64,000 nt of DNA from Tardiphaga sp. P9-11 (GTDB taxonomy: Bacteria; Pseudomonadota; Alphaproteobacteria; Rhizobiales; Xanthobacteraceae). The notes beneath the pieces are model-generated. The model searched no databases, was not told where the DNA came from, and saw only the letters and a program-made list of their open reading frames with translations. Of the stretch, positions 54,937 to 63,060 are shown piece by piece. The stretch lies in NCBI RefSeq assembly GCF_008329525.1, contig NZ_NPKQ01000008.1:1-64000 (forward strand), written 5' to 3'. Numbering within the stretch: position 1 is the first letter of the stretch; the number at the start of each line of letters is the position of its first letter. The position numbers were made by a program, and so were the translations under genes.

Positions 54937-56247
54937 ATGCATATCGCCATGATCGGCACCGGTTACGTCGGCCTTGTGTCCGGCGCCTGCTTCGCCGATT
55001 TCGGCCACCACGTGATCTGCGTGGACAAGGACGACACCAAGATTGACGCTCTGCTCCGTGGCGAAATCCCGATCTTCGAGCCTGGCCTCGACGCACTGGT
55101 GGCCGGCAATGTGAAAAGCGGCCGGCTCGGCTTCAGTCTCGACCTCAGTGAAGCGGTGAAGACGGCGGATGCCGTGTTCATTGCGGTCGGCACCCCGTCC
55201 CGCCGCGGGGACGGCCACGCCGATCTCAGCTACGTGCACGCCGCCGCGCGCGAGATCGCCGCCAACCTGCGCGATTTCACCGTCGTCATCACCAAGTCGA
55301 CCGTGCCTGTCGGCACCGGCGACGATGTGGAACGCATCATCAGGGAAACCAATCCGGACGCCGACGTGGCCGTGGCATCCAATCCGGAGTTCCTGCGCGA
55401 GGGCGCGGCGATCCGCGACTTCAAGCATCCCGACCGCATTGTCGTCGGCACCGACGACGAGCGCGCACGCACGGTGATCTCCGAGATCTATCGCCCGCTT
55501 TATCTCAATCAGGCGCCGATCATGTATACGGGCCGGCGTACCGCCGAGCTGATCAAATACGCCGCCAACGCGTTTCTTGCGACCAAGATCACCTTCATCA
55601 ATGAAATCGCCGATCTGGCCGAGCGGACCGGCGCGGATGTCCAGGACGTCGCGCGCGGCATCGGTCTCGACAACCGCATCGGCGCGAAGTTCCTGCATGC
55701 GGGTCCCGGCTTCGGCGGCTCGTGCTTTCCGAAGGACACCCGCGCGCTGGTGAAGACCGGACAGGACTACGACGCGCCGCTTCGGATCGTCGAGGCGGTC
55801 CTCACCGTCAACGACAACCGCAAGCGCGCGATGGCCCGCAAGGTGTCGGCCGCGCTCGGCGGCAATCTGCGCGGCAAGACCGTCGGCGTGCTCGGGCTGA
55901 CATTTAAACCGAACACCGACGACATGCGCGAGGCGCCGTCGATCCCGCTGATCACCGCGTTGCAGGATCTCGGCGCGACCGTGCAGGCCTACGATCCCGT
56001 CGGCATGGAACAGGCGAGGCACGAACTTCCGGATATCACCTATTGCGACGATGCCTATGCCTGCGCCACCGGCGCCGACGCGCTCGTGATCGTGACCGAA
56101 TGGGAGCAGTTCCGCGCGCTCGACCTCGCGCAGGTGAAGGCGAAGATGAAGCAGCCGGTCATCGTCGACCTGCGCAACATTTACCGGCCTGAGGAGATGG
56201 AAAAGGCCGGCTTCACTTATGAGAGCGTCGGACGCGCAAAGAACTAG
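54937..56247 (+). CDS. UDP-glucose 6-dehydrogenase
   Basis: This 436-residue enzyme has the Rossmann motif GTGYVGLVSG (residues 7-16), the conserved KSTVPVGTGDDV, SNPEFLREG and the catalytic Cys region GGSCFPKDTRAL (near residue 263). It oxidises UDP-glucose to UDP-glucuronate, a building block of acidic exopolysaccharides. Its GC content is visibly higher than neighbouring EPS genes, so it may be a core gene in a transferred setting. It is flanked by AT-rich gaps and is likely its own transcript. Confidence 0.95.
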   Translation: MHIAMIGTGYVGLVSGACFADFGHHVICVDKDDTKIDALLRGEIPIFEPGLDALVAGNVKSGRLGFSLDLSEAVKTADAVFIAVGTPSRRGDGHADLSYVHAAAREIAANLRDFTVVITKSTVPVGTGDDVERIIRETNPDADVAVASNPEFLREGAAIRDFKHPDRIVVGTDDERARTVISEIYRPLYLNQAPIMYTGRRTAELIKYAANAFLATKITFINEIADLAERTGADVQDVARGIGLDNRIGAKFLHAGPGFGGSCFPKDTRALVKTGQDYDAPLRIVEAVLTVNDNRKRAMARKVSAALGGNLRGKTVGVLGLTFKPNTDDMREAPSIPLITALQDLGATVQAYDPVGMEQARHELPDITYCDDAYACATGADALVIVTEWEQFRALDLAQVKAKMKQPVIVDLRNIYRPEEMEKAGFTYESVGRAKN

Positions 56248-56461
56248 CTCAATCCTGCAGCCCGGATAGAGCGCGGCACAATCCTGACGCTTCCCGTAAA
56301 CACCGCTAACCGTGAGTGGCGTTTTGCTACGCCAGGACTACCAGCGGCGCCATTAAGCACTCCTATTTAATTTTATTTATTCGATTGACCTCAGAATTAA
56401 TATTTGATTATTTATTCAACTCGGAGTTTGTTTTTTTTCTACAGCTTGCAAAGCTTTTCCC
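56248..56461. promoter_or_regulatory. AT-rich region upstream of the large surface protein
   Basis: A strongly A/T tract runs from 56365 to 56440, including AATTAATATTTG and TTTATTCAAC. No ribosome site is obvious before the ATG at 56462. A small GGCGT/ACGCC hairpin near 56318-56334 is weak. Confidence 0.4.
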
Positions 56462-59071
56462 ATGCCGAAACGGACAGCGATTTCACTGCGGGAAACCACG
56501 ATTCCACATGGCGACGGTGGAAATTGTCTATATAACTCAGAGGTATACGGCGAGGCAGTTGAGCTTTCGGAGTTTGTTGGGCATGGCATTCGTCACGCGC
56601 CGGAGGGTTGTTTGGCGCGCGCCGCGAGTGGATATGAAATTAAATATTCGGCTCGCGCAGAGTTTGTCGTCCGTTCGGTAACGGTCGACGTGCCGCGGGG
56701 TGCAAGTGCGGTCCTGCTGCGGCTCGACTGCGCGGTCGTCGGCATGGTGCCTGAGCAAACGCTTGAGGTGACCTTGCTGCCCAGCGGTGGCCGGGTGTGG
56801 GTTGCAGCGTGGCAAGACTATCTTGATATCGGGGATATCATTTACGCCAAGGATCTGGCTGCGCTGCAATTTATGCCGTTCACGCATGCCGCGCACGCGG
56901 TCTCCATGCTCGAATTGCGCACCATCGGACTCGATGGCGAGACCGTCGTCGTGCGTGTGACGATTTCGGCCGAGGCCCGCGCATTCGGGCGCGCCGTTGA
57001 GGTGCAATCGAGGAATGTCGCGGCGGTCGATATGGACCCACTGACGTTCGGTCTGATGACGGTCCTAGCCGCCTCGTTGGTTTCGTCACCTGTAGCGGCG
57101 GCGCCTTCGCGCGCCCCCGATGGTGGCGCGGCGAGCGATCGTCTAGATGGCCGGGTGCATGCTGACATTGCCCGCAAGGGCGATGATCCTGCGCAGGACC
57201 CGGCAGCCGACGAGCCTTCGGTGACGGGCAGCGCCCCGAATAAGGACGGGGAGAGAGCCCGGGGTCCTGATGCACACCGACGCTGGGTTGGATCGGGCAC
57301 GCCGCCCGACGTTTGGCATAGCGGGGAGACTGCTATCGAGAAATCGACGGCGGACCACTTCGATCAACTCACAGTGCCTGCGCGGCTGGGGGCCATTGGC
57401 TTCAAGGATGAACGCGTCGCAGCTTTCGATACGGTTGGATCGTTCGGGAGGGCACCGGCGGAGCGTGCGTCGCCACAAGCCGTGAGCGGCGCACCGGCAA
57501 AAGTGTCCGCGGCTCCTCCTGACGCCTCGTCAATAACCGTCCCACCTGTCGCTGGAAATGACGAAGGCTATCTGGTTCTGAACGGCAAGAGTTCGATCCA
57601 GGCAACTGCCTTGCTGGCGAACGACAAGGCGTCGCCTGGCCTGCATCTCTCGATTGATACGGTTCTTGCGGCCCGGCACGGGACCGTCACTTACGACGCG
57701 TCCAGTCAAGAGATCACATTCATCGCACTCACTGGATATCGCGGCAATGCGAGCTTCTCCTACACCGTCAAGGATGACGAGGGGCGCAGCGCCGAGGCGA
57801 CCGTTACGCTATTTGTGGTGCCTGATGAGTCGCTCTTCGACGCCGGCGCGCAACCGGCGTTGGACCGGGTGAACGATCCCAATCCGGTCGAACTCGGCGT
57901 CAGATTTGTCAGCGCGTCGGATGGGGTGATTACAGGTCTCCGCTTCTACAAGGGGGCGGACAATGTCGGCGTTCATACGGCGAGCCTGTGGGGTGCCTCC
58001 GGCACGTTGCTCGCGACAGCCACGTTCAGTGGCGAGACCGGCAGCGGATGGCAACAGGTCGCGTTTTCCAACCCAGTCGCAATTCGCGCCGGCGTCAGCT
58101 ATGTCGCTTCGTATCACACCGACGGGCTGTACTCCGCCGATCCCGGCTATTTCGCAAATCCGGTGACGAGTGGAGACCTGACCGCGATCGGCAGTGCCTA
58201 TGCATACGGCTCATCGAGCGCGTTTCCCACCAACAGTTACAATGCCAGTAATTACTGGGTCGATGTCGTTTACAGCAGGCCGCCGGCGGCACCGGAAGCG
58301 ATCGACGACGGCATCATGGCGGTCGGCGGCGGGCGCTCGACATCCATTGCTTCGTCGTTGCTTCTTGCGAATGATCGGAATCCGGATGGTCTTCCGCTAT
58401 CCATCACCGAGACCGGAAGCGCAGTCAACGGAGCGGTCTCGTACGACGCGCCTACGCAGGCTGTGACGTTCACCCCCGCATCTGGCTATTCCGGCCCCGC
58501 CGGATTTTCTTACACGGTCACCAGCAGCCTCGGCGTCTCCGCCACGGCGGATGTGAAGCTCTGGGTGGCCGGGACGCAGCCGGCCACGGTCTTCGACGTG
58601 GGGGCGACACCGACCATCGTGAAAGCGAACGACACAAATTCCGTCGAGCTCGGTTTTAAATTCCAGAGCACGGTGAATGGGGATGTGGTCGGATTGCGCT
58701 TCTTCAAGGGCGTCGACAACATCGGTCCTCACGTCGGGAGTCTGTGGAACGCGACGGGCGACCTTCTTGCAACGGCAACGTTTACCAATGAAACGACTGA
58801 GGGCTGGCAACAGGTGCTGTTTGCTACCCCGGTCTCTTTGACCGCGGGCGTGACCTATGTCGCTTCGTATCACACCGGCGGCAATTACTCTGCAGATCCA
58901 GGCTTCTTTGCCAGCTCGCATGACAACGGCCTGCTAATTGCGCCTGCGAGTGCACCGGGCAGTGGCAACGGCCTCTTTGCCTATGGCTCGTCGAGCCTGT
59001 TTCCGACCGATAGTTTTAACGCCACCGGCTACGGCGTCGATGCCTTGTTCAGGGCGAATCTCACGGGCTAG
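56462..59071 (+). CDS. large surface/secreted protein with cadherin-like and DUF4082 repeats
   Basis: This 869-residue protein has an N-terminal domain (1-200) I do not recognise, a Ser/Ala/Asp-rich linker (205-360), and two repeated units. Each unit has a cadherin-like/Big_9-type domain (362-452 and 611-703, with the common LANDxxPxGLPLSI and TYDASSQEITFIALTGYRGN patterns) followed by a DUF4082 domain (458-604 and 710-864: ELGVRFVS, FYKGADNVG, TASLWGASGTLLATATF, GWQQVAFSNPV, VASYHTDG, AYGSSSAFPTNSYNASNY). DUF4082 is frequent in secreted adhesin or carbohydrate-active proteins of rhizobia. There is no N-terminal signal peptide, and the next genes encode a type I exporter, so type I secretion is likely. 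No RTX nonapeptides were seen. Confidence 0.85.
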   Translation: MPKRTAISLRETTIPHGDGGNCLYNSEVYGEAVELSEFVGHGIRHAPEGCLARAASGYEIKYSARAEFVVRSVTVDVPRGASAVLLRLDCAVVGMVPEQTLEVTLLPSGGRVWVAAWQDYLDIGDIIYAKDLAALQFMPFTHAAHAVSMLELRTIGLDGETVVVRVTISAEARAFGRAVEVQSRNVAAVDMDPLTFGLMTVLAASLVSSPVAAAPSRAPDGGAASDRLDGRVHADIARKGDDPAQDPAADEPSVTGSAPNKDGERARGPDAHRRWVGSGTPPDVWHSGETAIEKSTADHFDQLTVPARLGAIGFKDERVAAFDTVGSFGRAPAERASPQAVSGAPAKVSAAPPDASSITVPPVAGNDEGYLVLNGKSSIQATALLANDKASPGLHLSIDTVLAARHGTVTYDASSQEITFIALTGYRGNASFSYTVKDDEGRSAEATVTLFVVPDESLFDAGAQPALDRVNDPNPVELGVRFVSASDGVITGLRFYKGADNVGVHTASLWGASGTLLATATFSGETGSGWQQVAFSNPVAIRAGVSYVASYHTDGLYSADPGYFANPVTSGDLTAIGSAYAYGSSSAFPTNSYNASNYWVDVVYSRPPAAPEAIDDGIMAVGGGRSTSIASSLLLANDRNPDGLPLSITETGSAVNGAVSYDAPTQAVTFTPASGYSGPAGFSYTVTSSLGVSATADVKLWVAGTQPATVFDVGATPTIVKANDTNSVELGFKFQSTVNGDVVGLRFFKGVDNIGPHVGSLWNATGDLLATATFTNETTEGWQQVLFATPVSLTAGVTYVASYHTGGNYSADPGFFASSHDNGLLIAPASAPGSGNGLFAYGSSSLFPTDSFNATGYGVDALFRANLTG

Positions 59072-59082
59072 GGAGAACTGCG

Positions 59083-59421
59083 ATGCATGCCGAAATCTAT
59101 ACTGACGGAATTGACGAAATAACGGTTGGTGGGGCGATTGTTCGCGTCGATATCGTCAGTCTTTCGCCAACCGAGCGCGACGCGAACAATGCACCCAAGA
59201 AAGTCTTTCGCCAGCGATTGATCTTTTCAATCGAGGCATTCGCCAACTCTGTAGAAGTTATGCAGAACGCGCTCCAGGGGCTGGTCGATGCAGGTGTCGT
59301 TAAGCGCAACAATCCGCGATCGCCACCGGATCTGTCGATGTCGAGCCCAGGCAACGCCGATATGACCGCATCAGTCTCGAACGCGCCACGGAATCCAAAT
59401 GCTTCATCAAATTTCCGGTAA
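59083..59421 (+). CDS. small unknown protein between cargo and exporter
   Basis: This 112-residue protein opens MHAEIYTDGIDEITVGGAIV and has IVSLSPTERDANNAPKKVFR; residues 68-112 are polar and disordered-looking. The start follows AGGGAGAACTGCG. It overlaps the exporter start by 23 bases, indicating co-translation. Similar small proteins of 90-120 residues sit between a DUF4082-type cargo and its HlyB-like exporter in rhizobial loci, in my recollection. A chaperone or export-targeting role is possible; no function is established. Confidence 0.6.
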   Translation: MHAEIYTDGIDEITVGGAIVRVDIVSLSPTERDANNAPKKVFRQRLIFSIEAFANSVEVMQNALQGLVDAGVVKRNNPRSPPDLSMSSPGNADMTASVSNAPRNPNASSNFR

Positions 59422-61618
59422 CGACGAAGTTCAGCCGCTTCCTCGGGAGATCGAAGGCGAGCCGGTCGTCGAGTTTCGTGTCGAAGTCCAGACCGCATTG
59501 CACTGCCTGGCATTCGTTGCGGCGCGGCATGGCGTGGATCTCTCTGTCGAACAGTTGCGCCACGCTCATGCGGTTGATGGCACCGAGCTCGCGGTGCCCG
59601 CCATCCTGCGAATGGCCAAACACGCCGGCCTGAGAGCCAAGGCGGCGAAGGTCGATTGGCGGGCTCTGGTAAACCTCGGGGAGGCATTTCCCGCGATGGT
59701 TCAGCTCGCGAACGGCAATTGGGTGGTAGTTGCCAGCGCCAGTGGCGGCAGCGAGGACCCGCGCGTCAGCGTCATCGATCCGCTCGCGGATCGGTGGGAC
59801 GAGCCGTTGCTCGTAAACGAGGAACAGTTTTGCGCTAACTGGCATGGTGATGTTCTGCTGATCAAGCAGGATCAGAGGGGGGCAGCGTCTGAGAAGACCT
59901 TCGGATTCCGCTGGTTCGTCCCCGAGCTTTTGCGCGAGCGGCGCCTCTTTGTCGATGTCGCTGTCGCGGCCATTCTGCTCTACGGGCTCGGCCTTGTAGT
60001 TCCCATATTCTTCCAGCTTGTCATCGACAAGGTGCTGGTGCATGAGAGCTTCACGACCCTTTATGTGCTTGCGGCCGGAGCCGTCGCCGCACTCGTATTC
60101 GATGCGATCTTCAGCTTCCTGCGCCGATATCTCATGCTGTATGCGACCAACAAGGTCGATATCCGCGTGGCCACCAAGACATTCGGTCATCTGCTGGGTT
60201 TGCCGGTGACGTTCTTCGAGCACATCTCGGCAGGCGTATTGGTAAAACATATGCAGCAGGCCGGCCGTATCCGGGAATTCCTGACCGGACGGCTGTTCCT
60301 CACACTGCTGGATGCGCTCTCGCTGATCGTCTTCATTCCTGTGTTGGCGATGTACAGCCTCAAGCTGACAGGGCTGGTCCTGGCGTTCACCGTGCTCAGC
60401 GGCACGATCGTCGTGCTTTTGATGGGGCCGTTCCGGCGTCGCCTTTTCAGCCTATATCAGGCCGAAGGCACGCGACAGGCGTTGTTGGTTGAGACTGTCC
60501 ATGGCATGCGGACGGTCAAGTCACTGGCCATGGAGCCGCTGCAGCGCAAGGTCTGGGACGACAGCTGTGCCCAGTCCGTATCCATGCGATTCCATGTGGA
60601 GAAGATTTCCGCCGGGGCACAGTCCGTGACGGGATTCCTCGAAAAGCTGATGACACTCGGCATCATCGGCCTCGGCGCCCTGGATGTCTTCAGCGGGGAA
60701 CTGACCATTGGCGCACTGGTCGCTTTCAATATGCTCGCCGGTCGCGTGTCGGGGCCGCTGGTGCAGATGGTGACCATGGTGCACGAGTATCAGGAGGTAG
60801 CACTTGCGGTTCGCATGCTTGGTGAAGTCATGAACCAGGCCCCGGAGCGCGAAGCGCTGCGCACCGGCCTGCGACCGGACATCAAGGGCAGCATCGAGTT
60901 TGAAGGCGTCTCCTTCCGGTATGGTAGCGAAGGGGCCGCAGCCCTCGATGACGTGTCTTTCACCATCGCGCCGGGTCAGGTCCTCGGAATCGTCGGACGC
61001 AGTGGCTCCGGCAAAACCACCCTGACGCGTCTGATGTCGGGTCTGTACCCTGTGCAGCAGGGATTGGTACGGATCGATGGCTATGATTTGCGCGAAGTCG
61101 ATCTTGTCCACCTCCGCAAGAATCTTGGTGTTGTCTTGCAGGACAGTTTTCTGTTTCGCGGCACCATTCGGGAGAATATCGCGCGCGTCAAACGCGATGC
61201 GACCTTCGCCGAAGTCGTTGAGGCGGCACGGCTCGCCGGCGCGGACGAGTTCATCCAGCGAATGCCGCGAGGCTATGACACCCTGCTCGAAGAGGGCGCG
61301 TCCAATCTGTCCGGCGGGCAGAAACAACGGCTGGCCATCGCGCGCGCGCTGATCGTCAATCCGCGCGTCCTTATTCTCGATGAAGCGACCAGTGCCCTCG
61401 ACTCGGAGAGCGAAACGATCATTCGCCGCAATCTGCGTTGTATCGCTGCCGGACGGACGGTCATCATTGTCTCGCACAGGCTGTCGATGCTCGCGGATGC
61501 GGACTCCATCCTTGTGATCGAGGGCGGCCGGGTCGTCGATTTCGACCGTCACGACAAACTCATCGCGAAGTGCAGCATCTATCGGCATTTGTGGAACCAG
61601 CAGATGAAAGCGGCCTGA
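59399..61618 (+). CDS. type I secretion ABC exporter (HlyB/RtxB-like)
   Basis: This 739-residue exporter begins with a C39-peptidase-like domain in which the catalytic Cys is replaced (TALHCLAFVAARHG), as in HlyB, so it should bind but not cleave its substrate. It then has about six membrane helices (roughly 170-460) and an ABC ATPase with Walker A GRSGSGKTT (about 531), signature LSGGQKQRLAIARAL (about 637) and Walker B VLILDEATSALD (about 658). It exports unfolded protein through the inner membrane, probably the 869-residue surface protein upstream. The HlyD-like adaptor follows two bases later. Confidence 0.95.
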   Translation: MLHQISGNDEVQPLPREIEGEPVVEFRVEVQTALHCLAFVAARHGVDLSVEQLRHAHAVDGTELAVPAILRMAKHAGLRAKAAKVDWRALVNLGEAFPAMVQLANGNWVVVASASGGSEDPRVSVIDPLADRWDEPLLVNEEQFCANWHGDVLLIKQDQRGAASEKTFGFRWFVPELLRERRLFVDVAVAAILLYGLGLVVPIFFQLVIDKVLVHESFTTLYVLAAGAVAALVFDAIFSFLRRYLMLYATNKVDIRVATKTFGHLLGLPVTFFEHISAGVLVKHMQQAGRIREFLTGRLFLTLLDALSLIVFIPVLAMYSLKLTGLVLAFTVLSGTIVVLLMGPFRRRLFSLYQAEGTRQALLVETVHGMRTVKSLAMEPLQRKVWDDSCAQSVSMRFHVEKISAGAQSVTGFLEKLMTLGIIGLGALDVFSGELTIGALVAFNMLAGRVSGPLVQMVTMVHEYQEVALAVRMLGEVMNQAPEREALRTGLRPDIKGSIEFEGVSFRYGSEGAAALDDVSFTIAPGQVLGIVGRSGSGKTTLTRLMSGLYPVQQGLVRIDGYDLREVDLVHLRKNLGVVLQDSFLFRGTIRENIARVKRDATFAEVVEAARLAGADEFIQRMPRGYDTLLEEGASNLSGGQKQRLAIARALIVNPRVLILDEATSALDSESETIIRRNLRCIAAGRTVIIVSHRLSMLADADSILVIEGGRVVDFDRHDKLIAKCSIYRHLWNQQMKAA

Positions 61619-61620
61619 CA

Positions 61621-63048
61621 ATGAACGTCAATGAGCGCGCGAGCCCGCCTCCTACGAGAGGAGATGGTTCGGTCAGTTCCGAACGGCGCAAGCGGCTCGG
61701 TTCCGGTACCGCGAGGACGCGCCAACCGGAGATCGTCCGTGAATTCCAGTCCGACGCAGTGGAGATCGAAGAGAGCGCGCCGCCAAGCGTCGCTCGGTTG
61801 ACACTCTACTGCGTGGTCGCATTGATACTCGCCTCCATCCTGTGGGCTTCTCTGTCTCACGTCGAGACGATCGTCTCGGCGCAGGGCAAGCTCACAACGA
61901 CCTACCCGAATCTTGTCCTCCAGCCGCTCGAGACGTCCGTCATTCGGCAGATGCACGTTCGCGCTGGCGACGTGGTCAAGAAGGGAGATCCGCTGGCGAC
62001 GCTCGACCCGACATTTTCCCAGGCCGACCTGGATCAGCTGCGCGTGAAAGTCGCGGCATTCGATGCGACGATTGAACGCCTCACGGCCGAACTCGAAGGG
62101 CGCGACTACGTGTTGCCCGACCCGAATAACGCTGATGCGATCTTGCAGGGTAAACTGTTCATACAACGCAATTCGTTCTACAGCGCTCAGTTGACGACTT
62201 TCGACGCGCAAATCGCCAGCGCTCGTGCGAATCTGAAGACCGGCCAGGACGACGAGACGGTGCTGGCCCAGCGCCTCGAAACGATGAAGTCCATCGAGTC
62301 GATGCGCACTACCTTGATGGACAAGGAAGTCGGATCCAGATTGAACTTCCTGCTCTCGAGGGATGCGCGTCTCGAGGTCGAAAGCAACCTATCCAAGTCA
62401 CGGGGTAACCAGGTCGACACCGCACACAAGATCGAGAAGGCCAGCGCAGATCGACAGGTTTTCATCGAGGAATTCAGGCGCGCAACGTATCAGGAACTGG
62501 TCGAGACGCTGGCCAAGCGTAGCGGTGCGGCAGAAGACGTGAAGAAGGCGGAGCTGCGCAGGCAGCTCATCGTTCTGTCGGCGCCGGCTGACGCTGTCGT
62601 ACTGGAGCTCGCGAACCGCACTGTCGGGTCGGTGGTGAAAGAGGCGGAGACGTTGTTTGTCCTTGTGCCGCGACACGTGCCGCTGCAGGTGGAAGTCAAT
62701 GTCGAGGGTCGCGATATCGGCCAGATTGCTATCGGACAGCCAGTTCGTCTGAAGTTCGAGGCATTTCCTTTCCAGAAATATGGAACTGCAACGGGCGTGG
62801 TGCGCGTCGTAAGCGAGGACGCGTTCAGCCCGGACGCGAAGACCGACGCGGCGCGGCGCAATCCCGCTCCCTATTACCGCGTTCTGGTGGACGTCACCGA
62901 CAGCAAGCTGCGAACCCCGTCGGGGCAGGTCCAGCTCATCTCCGGCATGGCCGTCACCGCCGAGCTGAAGGTCGGGCAGCGTCGTGTGATGTCTTATTTC
63001 CTTTATCCGCTTCTCCGCGGTCTGGATGAGAGCATCCGTGAATATTGA
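61621..63048 (+). CDS. type I secretion membrane-fusion adaptor (HlyD-like)
   Basis: This 475-residue periplasmic adaptor has a short cytoplasmic N-terminus, one membrane helix near residues 62-80, a lipoyl-like VVKKGDPLATLD segment, a long helical hairpin (about 140-330), and a C-terminal barrel domain ending MAVTAELKVGQRRVMSYFLY, the usual HlyD C-terminus. It joins the HlyB-like exporter to an outer-membrane TolC protein, which is not encoded in this window. The ATG 61621 is the first in-frame start after the exporter stop and is preceded by GATGAAAGCGGCC. Confidence 0.93.
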   Translation: MNVNERASPPPTRGDGSVSSERRKRLGSGTARTRQPEIVREFQSDAVEIEESAPPSVARLTLYCVVALILASILWASLSHVETIVSAQGKLTTTYPNLVLQPLETSVIRQMHVRAGDVVKKGDPLATLDPTFSQADLDQLRVKVAAFDATIERLTAELEGRDYVLPDPNNADAILQGKLFIQRNSFYSAQLTTFDAQIASARANLKTGQDDETVLAQRLETMKSIESMRTTLMDKEVGSRLNFLLSRDARLEVESNLSKSRGNQVDTAHKIEKASADRQVFIEEFRRATYQELVETLAKRSGAAEDVKKAELRRQLIVLSAPADAVVLELANRTVGSVVKEAETLFVLVPRHVPLQVEVNVEGRDIGQIAIGQPVRLKFEAFPFQKYGTATGVVRVVSEDAFSPDAKTDAARRNPAPYYRVLVDVTDSKLRTPSGQVQLISGMAVTAELKVGQRRVMSYFLYPLLRGLDESIREY

Positions 63049-63060
63049 ACGGGAGATTTT

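Noticed and set aside
54919-56022. 367-codon minus-strand frame opposite UDP-glucose dehydrogenase
   Set aside because: The plus-strand enzyme has all catalytic motifs; the other frame is a shadow.
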